A stretch of DNA of 64,000 bases from Bidens hawaiensis (Eukaryota > Streptophyta > Magnoliopsida > Asterales > Asteraceae), in contig JAIQDT010007598.1 of NCBI GenBank assembly GCA_021521415.1, forward strand, positions 29,665 through 93,664, read 5' to 3'. The position numbers and the translations under genes are program-made. Positions 1 to 10,521 of the stretch are shown here, piece by piece. Each line of letters opens with the position of its first letter. The stretch's first letter is position 1. The notes below the pieces were generated by a model that searched no databases, was not told where the DNA came from, and was given only the letters and a program-made list of their open reading frames with translations.

Positions 1-247
1 CCGGGATGTTTTGGAACTTCACAAGCATTCGTTGTTACCAAAGGAGAAAGCAAAAGTTTTCCAAGCTATTTGTTTGATCACGGCTTGGAGTTTGTGGAAA
101 AGGAGAAACGCGTTAGTCTATTAGGGAACTCCGATACATATCACGAATTTGGTGGAGGAAATAAAAGTGATGGGGTTTCTATGGATCAAAAATAGGGGAC
201 GAAAACAGAGTCTCTTGTGGGAAGATTGGTGTGCCTTTCGGTTGTAA
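1..247 (+). pseudogene. LINE (non-LTR) reverse transcriptase ORF2, C-terminal end
   Basis: Reading from base 2, the frame gives about 80 residues typical of the extreme C-terminus of plant LINE ORF2 (zf-RVT tail): PKEKAKVFQAICLITAW, then SLWKRRNALVY, then WIKNRG and LLWEDWCAF. The W-x-x-W..RN and final W..WC pattern is what identifies it. One in-frame TAG follows NALVY and the frame ends at TAA near 247. The 5' part lies outside the window. Up to about 395 follows a LINE-like 3' UTR ending in TTCAAAAAAA. It is a dead fragment. Family identity is inferred from motif recall. Confidence 0.7.
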
Positions 248-1914
248 TGGGTTGGTTGAATGGTTTGCCAAATAGTTTTTGTTTGCGCTTGTCTATGTTT
301 GGTTTTGGTGCTCTTGGTGAATTGGCGTATGTTTCTTGGATTTGCTAGCTACTTGCTAGTGTTTTCAATTATATTTGTTGGTCGTTCAAAAAAATAGAGA
401 TGACATGTCTTTCTGACATTTACTGTGCACTATACTTACTTTTTGTGTATAAATTTAAATTCCCATTTTTAAATATCAAGCATCTTCTTCATGTTTATCC
501 TTGCACTTACCTCCGGCATCTTTCACATGCACCAGAAAATTGCTGGCAAGTTCAAGTTTAATCTTTTCGTTTCATCTTACATTCTCACAAGTTTTACAGG
601 GGTCGAAGTCAAAATTTTACAGGGGTCGATTGAGATTTAACACATATATAATGACAAAAAATATGTATTTCACAGGGGTCGGCCAACACCCTTACCACCA
701 TCGTAGGTCCGACCCTATATATAATTAAAAAGCCACGTTAGTTTAAAGTTTTGTCACATAAGTTTCAAACATTTAACTTTTGGCTCCTTAAATTTATTTA
801 CAAACTTTGGTACATTAAAATTTTGTCACAAAAATTTTCATGTATATGTTTTTTTGTTCCATCAACATTAGTTTCACATGTTTAATATTTGCCCCTCAAC
901 ATTATTTACAGTTTTGTACATTAGTTTTTTGACCACACAAGTTTTACATATCTACTTTTTAACCTCTTAACTTTATTTATACAGATTTACATTTTAACCC
1001 CTTAACTTTTATACCCAAACTTGACAATTAAACTTTTTTCCACAAACTTTTTCCATAACAAATCAAACTACTACGGAATAATATTCTATTGTGTGCACGT
1101 CACAACATCATGTAACTTCTAAAAATGCATTGTATTTAACCTGTTTTGTCGCAACAAACATATAAAAATACATGTTATAACCTGATGCCTAAATGCATAT
1201 AATAAAAAACCTTTGAGCGCTTCATTGGTTCAATATGTAAATTAAAATTCGTTGGAATGTATTTCAAATATCCACATCTAATGTGTTAAAATATTTTTAG
1301 ATTCAAAAAAATAATTATAGTAACAACATTCCATTGGTCTTTTCAATATGATGTAGTGATAGAAAAGTTGAGTTCATTAGTAAAAATTCAGGTTCAATTC
1401 CTATAAATAACATTTTGAGAGGCATATGTGACTCAATGAAGGAAAACTGGAATATTTGTGATGCCCAATTCGATACTGAGGGTGTCCGGGTTTTACCATC
1501 AGTGGGCCTACATGCGGATAGGTTTTCCCTGAAACTAGAGATAACTTGGAGGCACTTTAGGGCTTTGTATGGCTGGGTTGGGCCAGCTGGCGTTGTGATC
1601 TTTTGCCATTGGGTCACCCCGTACGAAACACATAGGCAATTATATGTTTGTTGGTCGTTCAAAATATAAACATCATGTCGACATCTCATGGTGTTTGAAT
1701 TTCATATTTCAAAAATACACATAATTCACCATTTTTTTGGAACGATGACTTTCGTGTGTTAGGCCATCGCGCTTCGCAAATTGGAGAGCTCGTTGTCTCA
1801 CTTTGATCAGACTATGTTATCTTAACCAGACCGCTTCAGAATTTGGCGTGTGCATTCCCTCAGGAAATCATACCGCCGGCTTCCACTTGAAAATTGTTGT
1901 ACCACAACAAGTGC
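248..1914. other. AT-rich non-coding stretch
   Basis: No credible gene is seen. 600-720 contains short GGGGTCG-bearing repeats. 770-1030 holds degenerate repeats of the 'TTAACCCCTTAACTTT' kind at roughly 70-bp spacing. 1410-1670 is less AT-rich and open in one frame for 84 codons, but resembles nothing I know. Around 1640-1665 the string TTGTTGGTCGTTCAAAA repeats the end of the LINE 3' UTR at 378-395, so a second LINE tail is possible. Confidence 0.5.
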
Positions 1915-1919
1915 ATAAC
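1915..1919 (+). repeat. Target-site duplication ATAAC (left) of LARD copy 1
   Basis: ATAAC lies directly before the TGTTGGG start of the 5' LTR and again at 5369-5373 directly after the CA end of the 3' LTR. Confidence 0.92.
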
Positions 1920-2462
1920 TGTTGGGACTTATATTTTAGACCGACGCATCGAATTAATCTTTGGGTGAAAAATATATTATTTTGGTCTCAACCAAGGGTG
2001 GATGGCTTGAAGACTAAGTCATGCTAGGCTAGTATAAATAGATGTTTTTATTCATTTGTCTAGTATGAGTGACTGTATTGTGTATATGTGAGATTTAGGG
2101 TTTTATCCCTTTGAAAGAGTCTCTGCCTCCAGGATGAGCTCTCCTGGTGGCGGCTGAGATATTTCTTAATTGATTGTATGTATGAATATATGTATGAGTG
2201 TTTCATCTTAATGAGAATCATTCGGCTAATATTTCATACTACCGTTTCTATCTTGTTTGTGTTTTGACTACAATTGTTCATCCTACTTTATTGTTGATTG
2301 TTAATCAAATCAGGCTCTCTCTCAATACACCTCATCCGTCCAACTAACATTATTCAAGAGTGAATACGAGTTAGATTCGATCCTAAACCTAGATCCGAGC
2401 TCCACACCGTTGATTAGTATTGACTATTATTCACGCTTCCGCACCGGGGCTCGGACATGTCA
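1920..2462 (+). repeat. 5' LTR of LARD copy 1
   Basis: Begins TGTTGGGACTTATATTTTAG and ends CTCGGACATGTCA. It carries a TATA box (TATAAATA, 2033-2040), so U3 is about the first 110 bp and transcription should start near 2065. It contains an inverted motif around CCTCCAGGATGAGCTCTCCTGG (2127-2150). Confidence 0.9.
2033..2040 (+). promoter_or_regulatory. TATA box of LARD 5' LTR
   Basis: TATAAATA in the context GCTAGTATAAATAGATG. The same box is at 4939-4946 in the 3' LTR and, reversed, at 52593-52600 and 55207-55214 in copy 2. Confidence 0.7.
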
Positions 2463-2463
2463 A

Positions 2464-2477
2464 TTGGTATCAGAGCC
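2464..2477 (+). other. Primer-binding site (initiator Met tRNA), LARD copy 1
   Basis: TTGGTATCAGAGCC starts two bases after the 5' LTR. TGGTATCAGAGC is the standard complement of the plant initiator-methionine tRNA 3' end used by many Copia and some Ty3 elements. Confidence 0.85.
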
Positions 2478-3079
2478 TGGGTTACCGAATCGTTCAGACT
2501 AACCGCTGAACAGATTCATTTCGCTCTTGAATCCACCATGGACGTTAAACGATGAAGTTCGTTGAAATTATTTTTGGGGGTTTTGAAATTATTTGATGAT
2601 TCGGAGAAAAGTATATGGATTGATGTTTGGGTTGATGACTCGTTTGGAGATCCAACATCAATTTCATGTTTGTTTGGTCAAAATGGTCCAGATCTGATGT
2701 AACAGTGTTATTTGGCTCGTTTTGGGGCAACACTGTTCATCTGATTATTTCTAGATCTGAAAAGGTTGATTATGATATGAAGATAGGTTTCTTTGATTTT
2801 GAGATGACTTGGATGGTGCTACAATGATTTATTTCAGATGCCAAAACTTGATTTTGGATTTGAAAAATTAGGGTTTTGTGTGCTCGTGCTGCAAAAACAG
2901 TAGATGTTTGTTGAAAAATATTGCCGATGGTACAAACTGATAAGGAGAATGTACAAGTCAAGAATGAACAGGTACTAAAGGCAATTTCATCATTGTTTGT
3001 TGCAGCAGATGCAAAGTGAACATTCGAGCAGGTTCTGCAAGGGCAAATCAGTGACTGATGACGCATAAATGAAGTTTTG

Positions 3080-3905
3080 ATGTCTCGAGCACACTATGAA
3101 AAAAATAAGATTGGACTCGAGTATGGAAAATGACTAAGTGCTGCTTCGAGCACAGGAGGTGTTTTGCCCAAGCACATCTTTGTTTTGCTCGAGCACAGGT
3201 TATTTTGAGCACATCTTATATCGAGCACGTCAAATTCGAGCACACTTTGTGAAACCCAGAGCATATCCTTTGTCTTCTCAAGAAAACTATCTTTAAGTCT
3301 CGAGCACACTTTGTTATTTATTTGAGCAGACTCTTTTTCGAGCATACTTTGTTTTGTCTTGAACAATTATGCTTGTGAAGAGAAAACTCAAGTTTGTGTC
3401 GAGCACACCCTTGCTCCCGAGCACACTTTTGCTCCCGAGCATGTTTGGTGGAAAATGAAAAAACACTTTTGTTTCCGAGCACTAAGTAATCCGAGCACAC
3501 TTGTACTTCCGAGCACACTTTGTGCTAGTTGAAAATTGAAAAATCACAAGTGTTTTGATTTCCGGGTACACTTTGTGCTAGGAATGTGCTTCCGGGTACA
3601 CTTTGTGCTAGTGCTAAAATTGAAAAAAAAATCACAAGTACTCCCGAGCACACTTTTGCTCCCGAGCACACTCTGTGCTCGGTGAAAAATTGAAAAATCA
3701 CAAGTGTTTTGATTTTCGAGTACACTTTGCTTCCGAGCACACTTTGCTTTCCGAGTACACTTTGCTTTCCGAGTACACTTTGCTTCCGAGTACACTTTGT
3801 GCTTGGAAATTGAATCAGAGTATGCTTTGTGCTTGGAAATGAAACCAAGCATACTTTGTGCTAGGAAAGTGCTCCCAAGCACATTGTGTGCTAGGAAACA
3901 GAGTT
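3080..3905 (+). repeat. Internal array of short CGAGCACACTTTG repeats (LARD)
   Basis: About 820 bp of irregular tandem repeats with core CGAGCACACTTTGTGCT. Subunits are roughly 18-40 bp, interspersed with the spacer TTGAAAAATCACAAGTGTTTTG. Many units contain the perfect inverted repeat AGCACA-CTT-TGTGCT. The array makes long open frames on the minus strand (for example 3318-3915), but these encode only the repeat (SVLGKQSVLGK-like) and are not taken as genes. The reversed counterpart is at 53640-54140, and a detached array is at 29237-29725. Confidence 0.85.
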
Positions 3906-4100
3906 TGTGAAACATTTCAAAGTTTTGAAGAAACTTTTGAGATTTTTGGTGCCGTTGACCGTTTGACCAAGCTGTTCTCTACGGAAGATATATACCAGGG
4001 GTATTTTGGTAATTTTTCTCCAATCATCAACAAGCTTATGGAATTCAAACCTCATCCAATTTCAAGACTTCATCAAAAGCTTTACAAGAACAAGTGTTGA
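3858..4100 (+). other. Short conserved open frame in LARD internal region
   Basis: An 80-codon open frame. Its last 65 residues (from RVCETFQSF to HQKLYKNKC) recur in LARD copy 2 (minus strand, 53437-53649) with three substitutions by eye. It has no recognisable domain. Because the DNA itself is highly similar between copies, conservation of the frame is weak evidence for a protein, and it may simply be non-coding element sequence. Confidence 0.3.
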
Positions 4101-4813
4101 CCAAGCTTAAGGATTTAATCACTTTTAGTGTCAACCAACTTTTGAATATGTTCATTTGAGATTTTTACAATCTTGATGAGGATGATCAAGATTGTTTCAC
4201 CCACACTTGATTTGAAGACACATTTATTAAAGACAATTGCAACGAAATTGGGGGAGTAAAAATCTTTGAATTTCATTGCAAATGGCATGCTTCAAATCAA
4301 GTAAAAGACTCAAGTTAAGGAAAAGTTGATCAAGATCAATAATCCAAGGTTTTTCAAAGACGTTTCATCATTTGTAAGTTTTCAGATTTCCTAGTACGGA
4401 TGAGAAGATGGAGTCATCACGAGCAACAATGTTGAAAGGATGATCAGTAGAGTCTAACCTCCTATGAAATAGTCACTTGAACAGTCAAGAACGGGTTATG
4501 GTTGACTTGAATGCTATCATAATTCAGGGAATGGTTTGAAGATGATTTACATGGGAAGAAACGGTTTTTGAAGAATTGAAGATTATTTGATGATCACAAT
4601 GAGTTTATTTTTGTTTTTGTGATAACCTTGTTACTTGAAGTTGATCTTTGAAGTTCAACGCCTCGTTCATATGCCCATACAACTATATCCAAAAGTGATA
4701 TAAGAGTGATGATTCGAAATGAACAATGGGAGAAGCTTAACGTGAGAGGGAGAATTTCAATGAAAGACAACGAGTTATGAGGTGATCATGGAAGAAATTC
4801 GATGGCATCGGTC

Positions 4814-4825
4814 TAAGGGGGAGAT
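4814..4825 (+). other. Polypurine tract of LARD copy 1
   Basis: The purine tract AAGGGGGAGA (4815-4824) sits directly before the 3' LTR, as needed for plus-strand priming. The same tract is found in reverse at 52713-52725 in copy 2. Confidence 0.8.
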
Positions 4826-5368
4826 TGTTGGGACTTATATTTTAGACCGACGCATCGAATTAATCTTTGGGTGAAAAATATATTATTTTGGTCTCAACCA
4901 AGGGTGGATGGCTTGAAGACCAAGTCATGCTAGGCTAGTATAAATAGATGTTTTTATTCATTTGTCTAGTATGAGTGACTGTATTGTGTATATGTGAGAT
5001 TTAGGGTTTTATCCCTTTGAGAGAGTCTCTGCCTCCAGGATGAGCTCTCCTGGTGGCGGCTGAGATATTTCTTAATTGATTGTATGTATGAATGTATGTA
5101 TGAGTGTTTCATCTTAATGAGAATCATTCGGCTAATATTTCATACTACCGTTTCTATCTTGTTTGTGTTTTGATTACAATTGTTCATCCTACTTTATTGT
5201 TGATTGTTAATCAAATCAGGCTCTCTCTCAATACACCTCATCCGTCCAACTAACATTATTCAAGAGTGAATACGAGTTAGATTCGATCCTAACCCTAGAT
5301 CCGAGCTCCACACCGTTGATTAGTATTGACTATTATTCACGCTTCCGCACCGGGGCTCGGACATGTCA
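4826..5368 (+). repeat. 3' LTR of LARD copy 1
   Basis: Same length as the 5' LTR (543 bp). The five differences seen are single-base changes (AGACTAAG/AGACCAAG, GAAAGAG/GAGAGAG, ATATA/ATGTA, GACTAC/GATTAC, TAAACC/TAACCC). Confidence 0.92.
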
Positions 5369-5373
5369 ATAAC

Positions 5374-5560
5374 TCACTGGCGTAACACACGGTGGGAAGA
5401 AAACCCGGGTAGACACGAGATTCGAACTGACAACTTCGCAAGGCTTAGCTCAAATCCATCATTGTCATAATCCACCAAAAATGATACAAGTGGATATCGA
5501 TCTTGAGTCTTCACTGAAAAACTCAAGCCTCCTACCACTAAGCCACAAGTGGTGATTACA
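5374..5560 (-). repeat. tRNA-derived SINE-like sequence
   Basis: On the minus strand, TGGCTTAGTGGTAGGAG (near 5538) resembles a pol III A box and AGTTCGAATCTCG (near 5425) a B box. The two boxes are about 110 bp apart, which is long for a tRNA-derived SINE, so this could be a degenerate or composite element. No clear poly-A tail or TSD was identified. The LARD copy 1 insertion lies at its left edge. Confidence 0.35.
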
Positions 5561-5562
5561 CG

Positions 5563-5597
<35 letters not shown>
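5563..5597 (+). repeat. (ATA)n microsatellite
   Basis: About 11-12 uninterrupted ATA/AAT triplets. Confidence 0.95.
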
Positions 5598-5906
5598 TTT
5601 CAATTTCAAAAATACACAGAATTAGAATTAAATGGAATTTGAATTTCTTGATGTGTTTTTTACTTTGGTTCACAAAATTTGTTGAAACTGAATTTAAATT
5701 AAAATATTAATTTGTCGGATTAGCAAATGAAAATTTTAACTTGACAGGCCCAACACTGATGCATTTGGACACCGATATACGATCTTATAAGCGTCGGTGC
5801 CGATACAAGTCCGTTGTTGGTTCACGTTTAATTAGGTTGTGTTGATTCCTTGTCACGGAAAAGAAAAATGGCATGGTCTCTCAATTTCTACAAAGTTAGA
5901 GTTTTA
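5598..5906. other. AT-rich flank, nothing recognised
   Basis: No gene or named repeat is seen. It is the left flank of the Tat element. GAATT at 5907-5911 is the left target-site duplication. Confidence 0.5.
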
Positions 5907-5911
5907 GAATT

Positions 5912-6711
5912 TGAAGAAACACGGATCTACTCCCTTTAACGGGTCTTAGATCTGATGAGTCCACAGGGTATGATACGGATAACAACCAATACGATATAAG
6001 CCCAACTTCCCGAAGTCTAGTGACGTAAACCTGCAAAACCAACACCGTGAGCTCGTTACGGGAAGGACAAGAGGGGGTTCTTCCCGTAATCACCCTCCGG
6101 CGTAAGAATAAGTACAATTCTGATGAAGATAAAGTACTTAAGTATATAGAGAGTACAGTGGGAGTGCATGAATACCTCATGAAGATTGAGAGGGTATTTA
6201 TAGCCGAATGATGTGGGAAGGTGATTGGGCCAACTGTCCTTTTCAGAAGATGCTCTCGTAACCACCAGGAAACGTGTCCTCAAATGATTGGTTCAGCTAT
6301 ACATCGCATGTGCATGTATAACAACCTGGACACACGTCCTTATGTGATAGGATGATAAATAACCATGGCCATGTGCACGGTTATTACGGCCTTGCCAGAT
6401 GTCCTTTATTCATTGGCCGAGAGATCACGTATTGCCCAAGAAAACATATTGGTAAATCTTCTAGAAAGTAATTAGTTAATTACAGCTGTCCTGAGGCATT
6501 ACCTCCTGGTCATTTAGGCGGACGGTTACTTTGTCCCGCGGATGACTTCTGAGGGTGCCAGGATGCTTCCGCATAAGTCGTACGGGTGTTCCCTCCTTAG
6601 ACGGTTATGCGGGTGATTCATATGTTCCGTAGGTGTCTTACGAGGAAGAATCCTCTGACCCGCGGGAGGTTCTTAAGGGTATTTGGGTATTTTTGGTACC
6701 CTACCTCTATA
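5912..6711 (-). repeat. 3' LTR of Tat element
   Basis: On the plus strand it runs from TGAAGAAACACGG to CCCTACCTCTATA (800 bp). The purine tract follows internally. The LTR 5' end in element orientation is TATAGAGG rather than the usual TG, yet the TSD and the tract position support it. Confidence 0.85.
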
Positions 6712-6722
6712 AGTCCCCCAGT
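6712..6722 (-). other. Polypurine tract of Tat element
   Basis: AGTCCCCCAGT on the plus strand (ACTGGGGGACT on the element strand) abuts the 3' LTR. The second Tat copy has the same tract at 20339-20348 (CCGGGGGACA). Confidence 0.8.
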
Positions 6723-6944
6723 CCAGTGTTTCTTCCGCATGAAGCATTTTTATGCGGGTGAAATTTTGGACTTAAGGATGTTTTTGGGGATTTTTCTGAA
6801 ATTCGCAAGTTTTGGTGAAGATATTTTGTAATGGATAACCATACTGATAGTACGATGTGACAGCTTGCAGGTGCGTGTGTCAGGGAATGCGACGTTTATG
6901 CCGGCTGTCATTGTACCTGAATGTTCACCTTTTTGCTTTTTCGA

Positions 6945-7037
6945 ATTTCCCGCGTGACGTGGCATCTGTCGATTAGATCCCAATGTTCTCTCTCCACTGT
7001 TCATATCCCATCGCATTAATTGCGATGGGTATAAATA
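6945..7037 (+). promoter_or_regulatory. Promoter A of the Tat antisense gene
   Basis: Contains TTTCCCGCGTGACGTGGC (about 6944-6962; E2F-like TTTCCCGC plus bZIP-type TGACGTGG). Next comes a 23-bp inverted repeat CCCATCGCA-TTAAT-TGCGATGGG (7007-7029), and TATAAATA at 7030-7037. The inner repeat TGCGAT ends 3 nt before the TATA box. The ATG is at 7174, giving a 5' UTR of about 110 nt. The same arrangement recurs at promoters B and C. Confidence 0.75.
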
Positions 7038-7173
7038 GTGGAGGTTGCCTTCTTTTGGAAGTTTTATCGCCTTTGATTTCCAAATATTGTCTTTCTTTTT
7101 CTTCCTTAAGCTCCGATTAACCATTCAACTTTTTCTCACAATTGCTCGTTGTTCTTTACTTCTTGCTAAAGTG

Positions 7174-10024
7174 ATGGCTAATCGGTCTTTAACTCCAAAT
7201 ATTGACAAAGTGGAGGTCAACTGGGACCGATATGAGTATGAGGATTTGATTCGTACCTACGGTATTCCACCGGAATGGGGACCAGAGTTTCTCGCTGCCG
7301 GATCCATTGCCTGTCTGCCGCCACTTGGCAAGATGGCTGTATATGCTGACTATTTTACTTACCGGATGATCAACCCCGTTTTTTACTTACGAGATGTCGC
7401 CTCGGCTTGATCGATTTCCCGTTTTTTACCGGATGATCAACCGAGGTGGGTGGTTCAAGTGCCAGCCGATAGCCGATAGGATTATTAGCCACGTTACCGA
7501 AAGTGGTTCCAAGAATTGGCACGGTAAGTTCTTCTGGATCTCCGAGGATGTCGTGCCGGAGATAATGGTTCATCGTACGGCGAACGAGGCACTCCCAGAG
7601 ATTATCATAGCTTCTCATGAGGGTCGGGAGTGGTTCCGCGTCCTAGTTTCGGAACCAACCCCTATGCGGGCATTGCCCGAGGAAGCCCTTGTATGGGCGG
7701 GTATGAGCCGTTTGTGGCCATCTTCATTCTTGGAGCCTGTTTTCATCGGTTTAGACGATCTTAAGTTGCCCTCTTTCTTTTTCTTTTATTTGAAACTTTA
7801 TGATTGATTCTTTACGTTTTCTCTTTCAGGTCCAAGATCTATGCTAAACGCTCTTTTTGAGGACAGGGGTTGTACAAGGAAGAGTATTCGCGACGCGAAA
7901 GATAAACCCGCTCTTGAGAAGACTAAGAGCCACTTCCTTTTTCCTGTTAAGGTGTGTGCCGAACCCGTAGTTTCGGACGCTACCTTTCAATCAGGTGCTT
8001 ATGTTTTAAACCCTCCTCTGCTTAATGCCCTTACTTCTGATGGGGTAATCGTCGTTCTATCGTCGAGTGACGATTCTGCAACCCAAGAAGAGGGGAGCTC
8101 TGATGATGCTTCTAAATTTTCATCTGTCTCGCATCTATTGGCAGAATTGGAGCGAAAGAGGACCCTTCGGTCCTCTCAGGCAAGTGATGCAGGCTCAAGT
8201 TCTGTGGATGCCGGAGAAGAACCAGTAATAAAGAAACGGCGGACCCATCGCCCTAAGAAGCAAGGTGCCAGTCTTGCTGAACGCATGAAGACGATGGCTG
8301 GTAAGTATTATCATTTTGTATTTCATTATTTTGACCGATACTCTGATGTTGTTTTACTTGTGCAGATCCGTCGATGGTTGTTGGTGGGGGTGTTATATCA
8401 GACAAGCTACCATCGCCAACACCTGAGTCTGAGAAGCAGCCATCTCCTCCTCCGGGGAAGGAGAAGGAAGACAGGCCTCCTACCCCTCTTGCTGAGACAA
8501 ATGTAGAGAGTCCGAATCTCTAATCGGAGGTTAATGACTCCTTGGATTACCTCTTTGAGACTGGAGAAGCTACTGGTTTCCAAGAGAATGATCCCGTTGT
8601 GAACGAGGAAGGCTTCAGAACCCAGGAATCCCCTCCTCGTCCTCCTCCACAATTTTCTTTCACTTCTTCACCTCTACCCATGGGTGAGGGGGGAAGTTTT
8701 CGATTTGGGCGATCATTTCAAGACGCCGGGGGGGGGGGGGGGGGACACAAAGTGCTCTTGAACAATCTTCCTCTGTCCCTGTTCGCCTTCATGCATCAAG
8801 CTCTGACTATTACGGAGAGGCGAATTCAGGGGAGGACTACCACCTGTTTGTTCCTAACTGGGATATTGTTAACGGGTCTCTTTTTACTGACCCGGACGTT
8901 TGTATGTCGTTCATTAACCAGTGTGTGCCACCTGGGGAACGAATTCACTAGCGTAGGCGTTCTCGTCATGACGTTCATGTGGATTATTCCTCATCCTTGG
9001 CCAATACTTTAGCTTGTGGACAGGAAATACTACGTGAATGGCGAACTATGGGTGGGAAGCTGGGAGAGATGAGACGGGCTGCTGAAGATGCTAAAAAAGA
9101 AGTTGAGGAGCATCGTGCAGTGGCTAATACAGCAAAGTGGAAATTATCCGATGCAGAAATTGCCCTTAAGAATGAAAAAGACCGGCATTCCACTGCTGCT
9201 CGTCAATGGAAGGAAGTCTGTGAGAGGCAAAATTCCCTTCTTGACGCTGCCCGCGGCGATGCTCATCGGAAAAAAGAAGACCTAGCCAAAGCACTTGAGG
9301 CTAATTCAGCTCTGGAAAACCAAGTGACCCGCCAAGGTACCAAAATTCAAGAACTTGAAGTAGAGTTAAAGCTACAGAAGGAGCAGGTTGAGCTTAAGGA
9401 TAAAGGAGCTGCCGAAATACAAGCTGATAATGACTTGCTTTTGCAAGCACGTGAAGAAGCGGAAGCCCGTGCAACTAAAGCTTTAAATGACAAGAAAAAG
9501 ATAGCTGACGGGTTCCGGGAACTTCAGGAAAGGGCGGAACGTGCTGAGCAAGACCGTCGATGGTTGTTGGGTAAAGGAATTGACTCTGTAGGTTTCCTTT
9601 ACATATTTTTCATCGCCCATTGTAATGTTGTTGATGCTAATGAATCACTTTTCCTTTGTCAGGTCATTTGACACATTAAAGGGAGTCCTAAGCTAACTGA
9701 CAGGCCTTCCTGCTAACTGCCTCTTCCCAGGTTGGCCGCGTGACATGCTTTAATGAAGGGATGATGTATGCTCAGACCAGTCGCTCCTTTGAGGACCATC
9801 CGCTTCATGGTCTTGACGTCAAGCAGGAATACGATATGCGGATTAAAGAATACGACGACTTGGTATTTCCTTTGCAGGGTATGTTTCCAGAGTTTGCCAC
9901 AGCCAACGATGGTGTGCAACAATTGATGAACTATCTGGATGACGAGTCAGAGGATACCCCGCCTACCCCTCTTGAGGACACTCCATCAAAACCTCCGGAA
10001 GATGTATCAGCTCCTAATCCTTAG
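7174..10024 (+). pseudogene. Tat antisense extra gene, copy A (gypsy-type transposon protein with coiled coil)
   Basis: Starts MANRSLTPN. Contains the block PPEWGPEFLAAGSIACLPP then GKMAVYADYF, typical of the plant 'putative gypsy type transposon' family (Transposase_28 class). It has predicted introns at 7765-7829, 8301-8365 (GTAAGT..TGCAG) and 9592-9662. The C-terminal half (8979-9590) is a long charged coiled coil (KKEVEEHRAVANTAKWKL onward). The last exon (about 9731-10024) ends in an acidic, proline-rich tail. Compared with copy B, about 55 residues after YADYF are missing and replaced by filler. A 17-G run at 8728-8744 may break the frame. Function is unknown. It is antisense to pol. 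Decayed, but architecture and splice positions are still legible. Confidence 0.65.
8728..8744 (+). repeat. Homopolymer run of 17 G
   Basis: Seventeen consecutive G inside copy A of the antisense gene. A real frame change or a sequencing or assembly length error are both possible. Confidence 0.95.
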
Positions 10025-10283
10025 GATAGACTTAATCTTTAAGATTTGTAACTTCTTTTCATATTTTGTAACCATCTTTTGACTATGAATGAAAAGGAAC
10101 TTTTTGTCTTGTGAATATTATATTGTGTGTAAGATAATATCTTTTGTGAGATATTTTTGAGTTACCAACGATTTGAACTTTTGCAAATGGAATGGTTATG
10201 ATGACGTGGCGGAAAGAGAAATATCGTGGGACAACTGACATGACGTGTACAACGCCCTTTGACAGCATGTTCTCACTTTTTCG
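10025..10283. other. Spacer between antisense genes A and B
   Basis: 3' UTR-like AT-rich DNA after copy A (TTTGTAACCATC, ATGAATGAAAAGG), then the GACGTGGC-bearing upstream part of promoter B. No gene is seen. Confidence 0.5.
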
Positions 10284-10377
10284 TCTTTCCCGCCTGACAT
10301 GTCAATCATCTACTGGTCCTCTTTCTCTCTCTCTTCTGGCAGTCAGTCGGTCGCATTAATTGCGATGTGTATAAATA
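10284..10377 (+). promoter_or_regulatory. Promoter B of the Tat antisense gene
   Basis: TTTCCCGCCTGACATGTC (degenerate counterpart of the box in A), a CT-rich tract, the inverted repeat TCGCA-TTAAT-TGCGA (10351-10365), and TATAAATA at 10370-10377. Spacing from TGCGAT to TATA is 3 nt, as in A and C. ATG at 10522. Confidence 0.72.
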
Positions 10378-10521
10378 GATCAAGCCTGCTTTCCGTTCAT
10401 TCTTATCTTCCACTGATTTTTATTCTTTCCTTCTCAATAGCAAATTTGAGATTTCCTACTTCGATCTTCTAATTTTCAGATCTAGGTTTGACAAATCTGT
10501 AGTATAATTCCTCTTATTCAG

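Larger units (their letters stand above)
1920..5368 (+). mobile_element. Non-autonomous LTR retrotransposon (LARD-like), copy 1
   Basis: A complete 3449-bp element: 5' LTR 1920-2462, initiator-Met tRNA primer site, 2363-bp internal region, purine tract, 3' LTR 4826-5368, and a perfect 5-bp TSD. The LTRs start TG and end CA, are both 543 bp, and differ at 5 positions by my reading, so the insertion is young. No gag, protease, RT or integrase is present, so it must be mobilised in trans. The iMet primer site and the context after it (CCACCATGG) fit a Copia-derived element, but the lineage is not proven. A reversed relative lies at 52184-55326. Confidence 0.9.

Noticed and set aside
1415..1689. 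Small gene on either strand
   Set aside because: Open frames of 84 and 124 codons on opposite strands with no known domain or splice context. They fit chance in a less AT-rich segment.
2545..3066. Minus-strand frames in LARD copy 1 also present in copy 2 (54147-54395, 54532-54717)
   Set aside because: They are antisense to the element and preserved only as far as the DNA is. No promoter or domain was seen.
3318..3915. Overlapping minus-strand open frames with SVLGKQSVLGK-like repeats
   Set aside because: They translate the LARD tandem repeat. Open in several frames and no start, domain or conservation beyond the DNA repeat.
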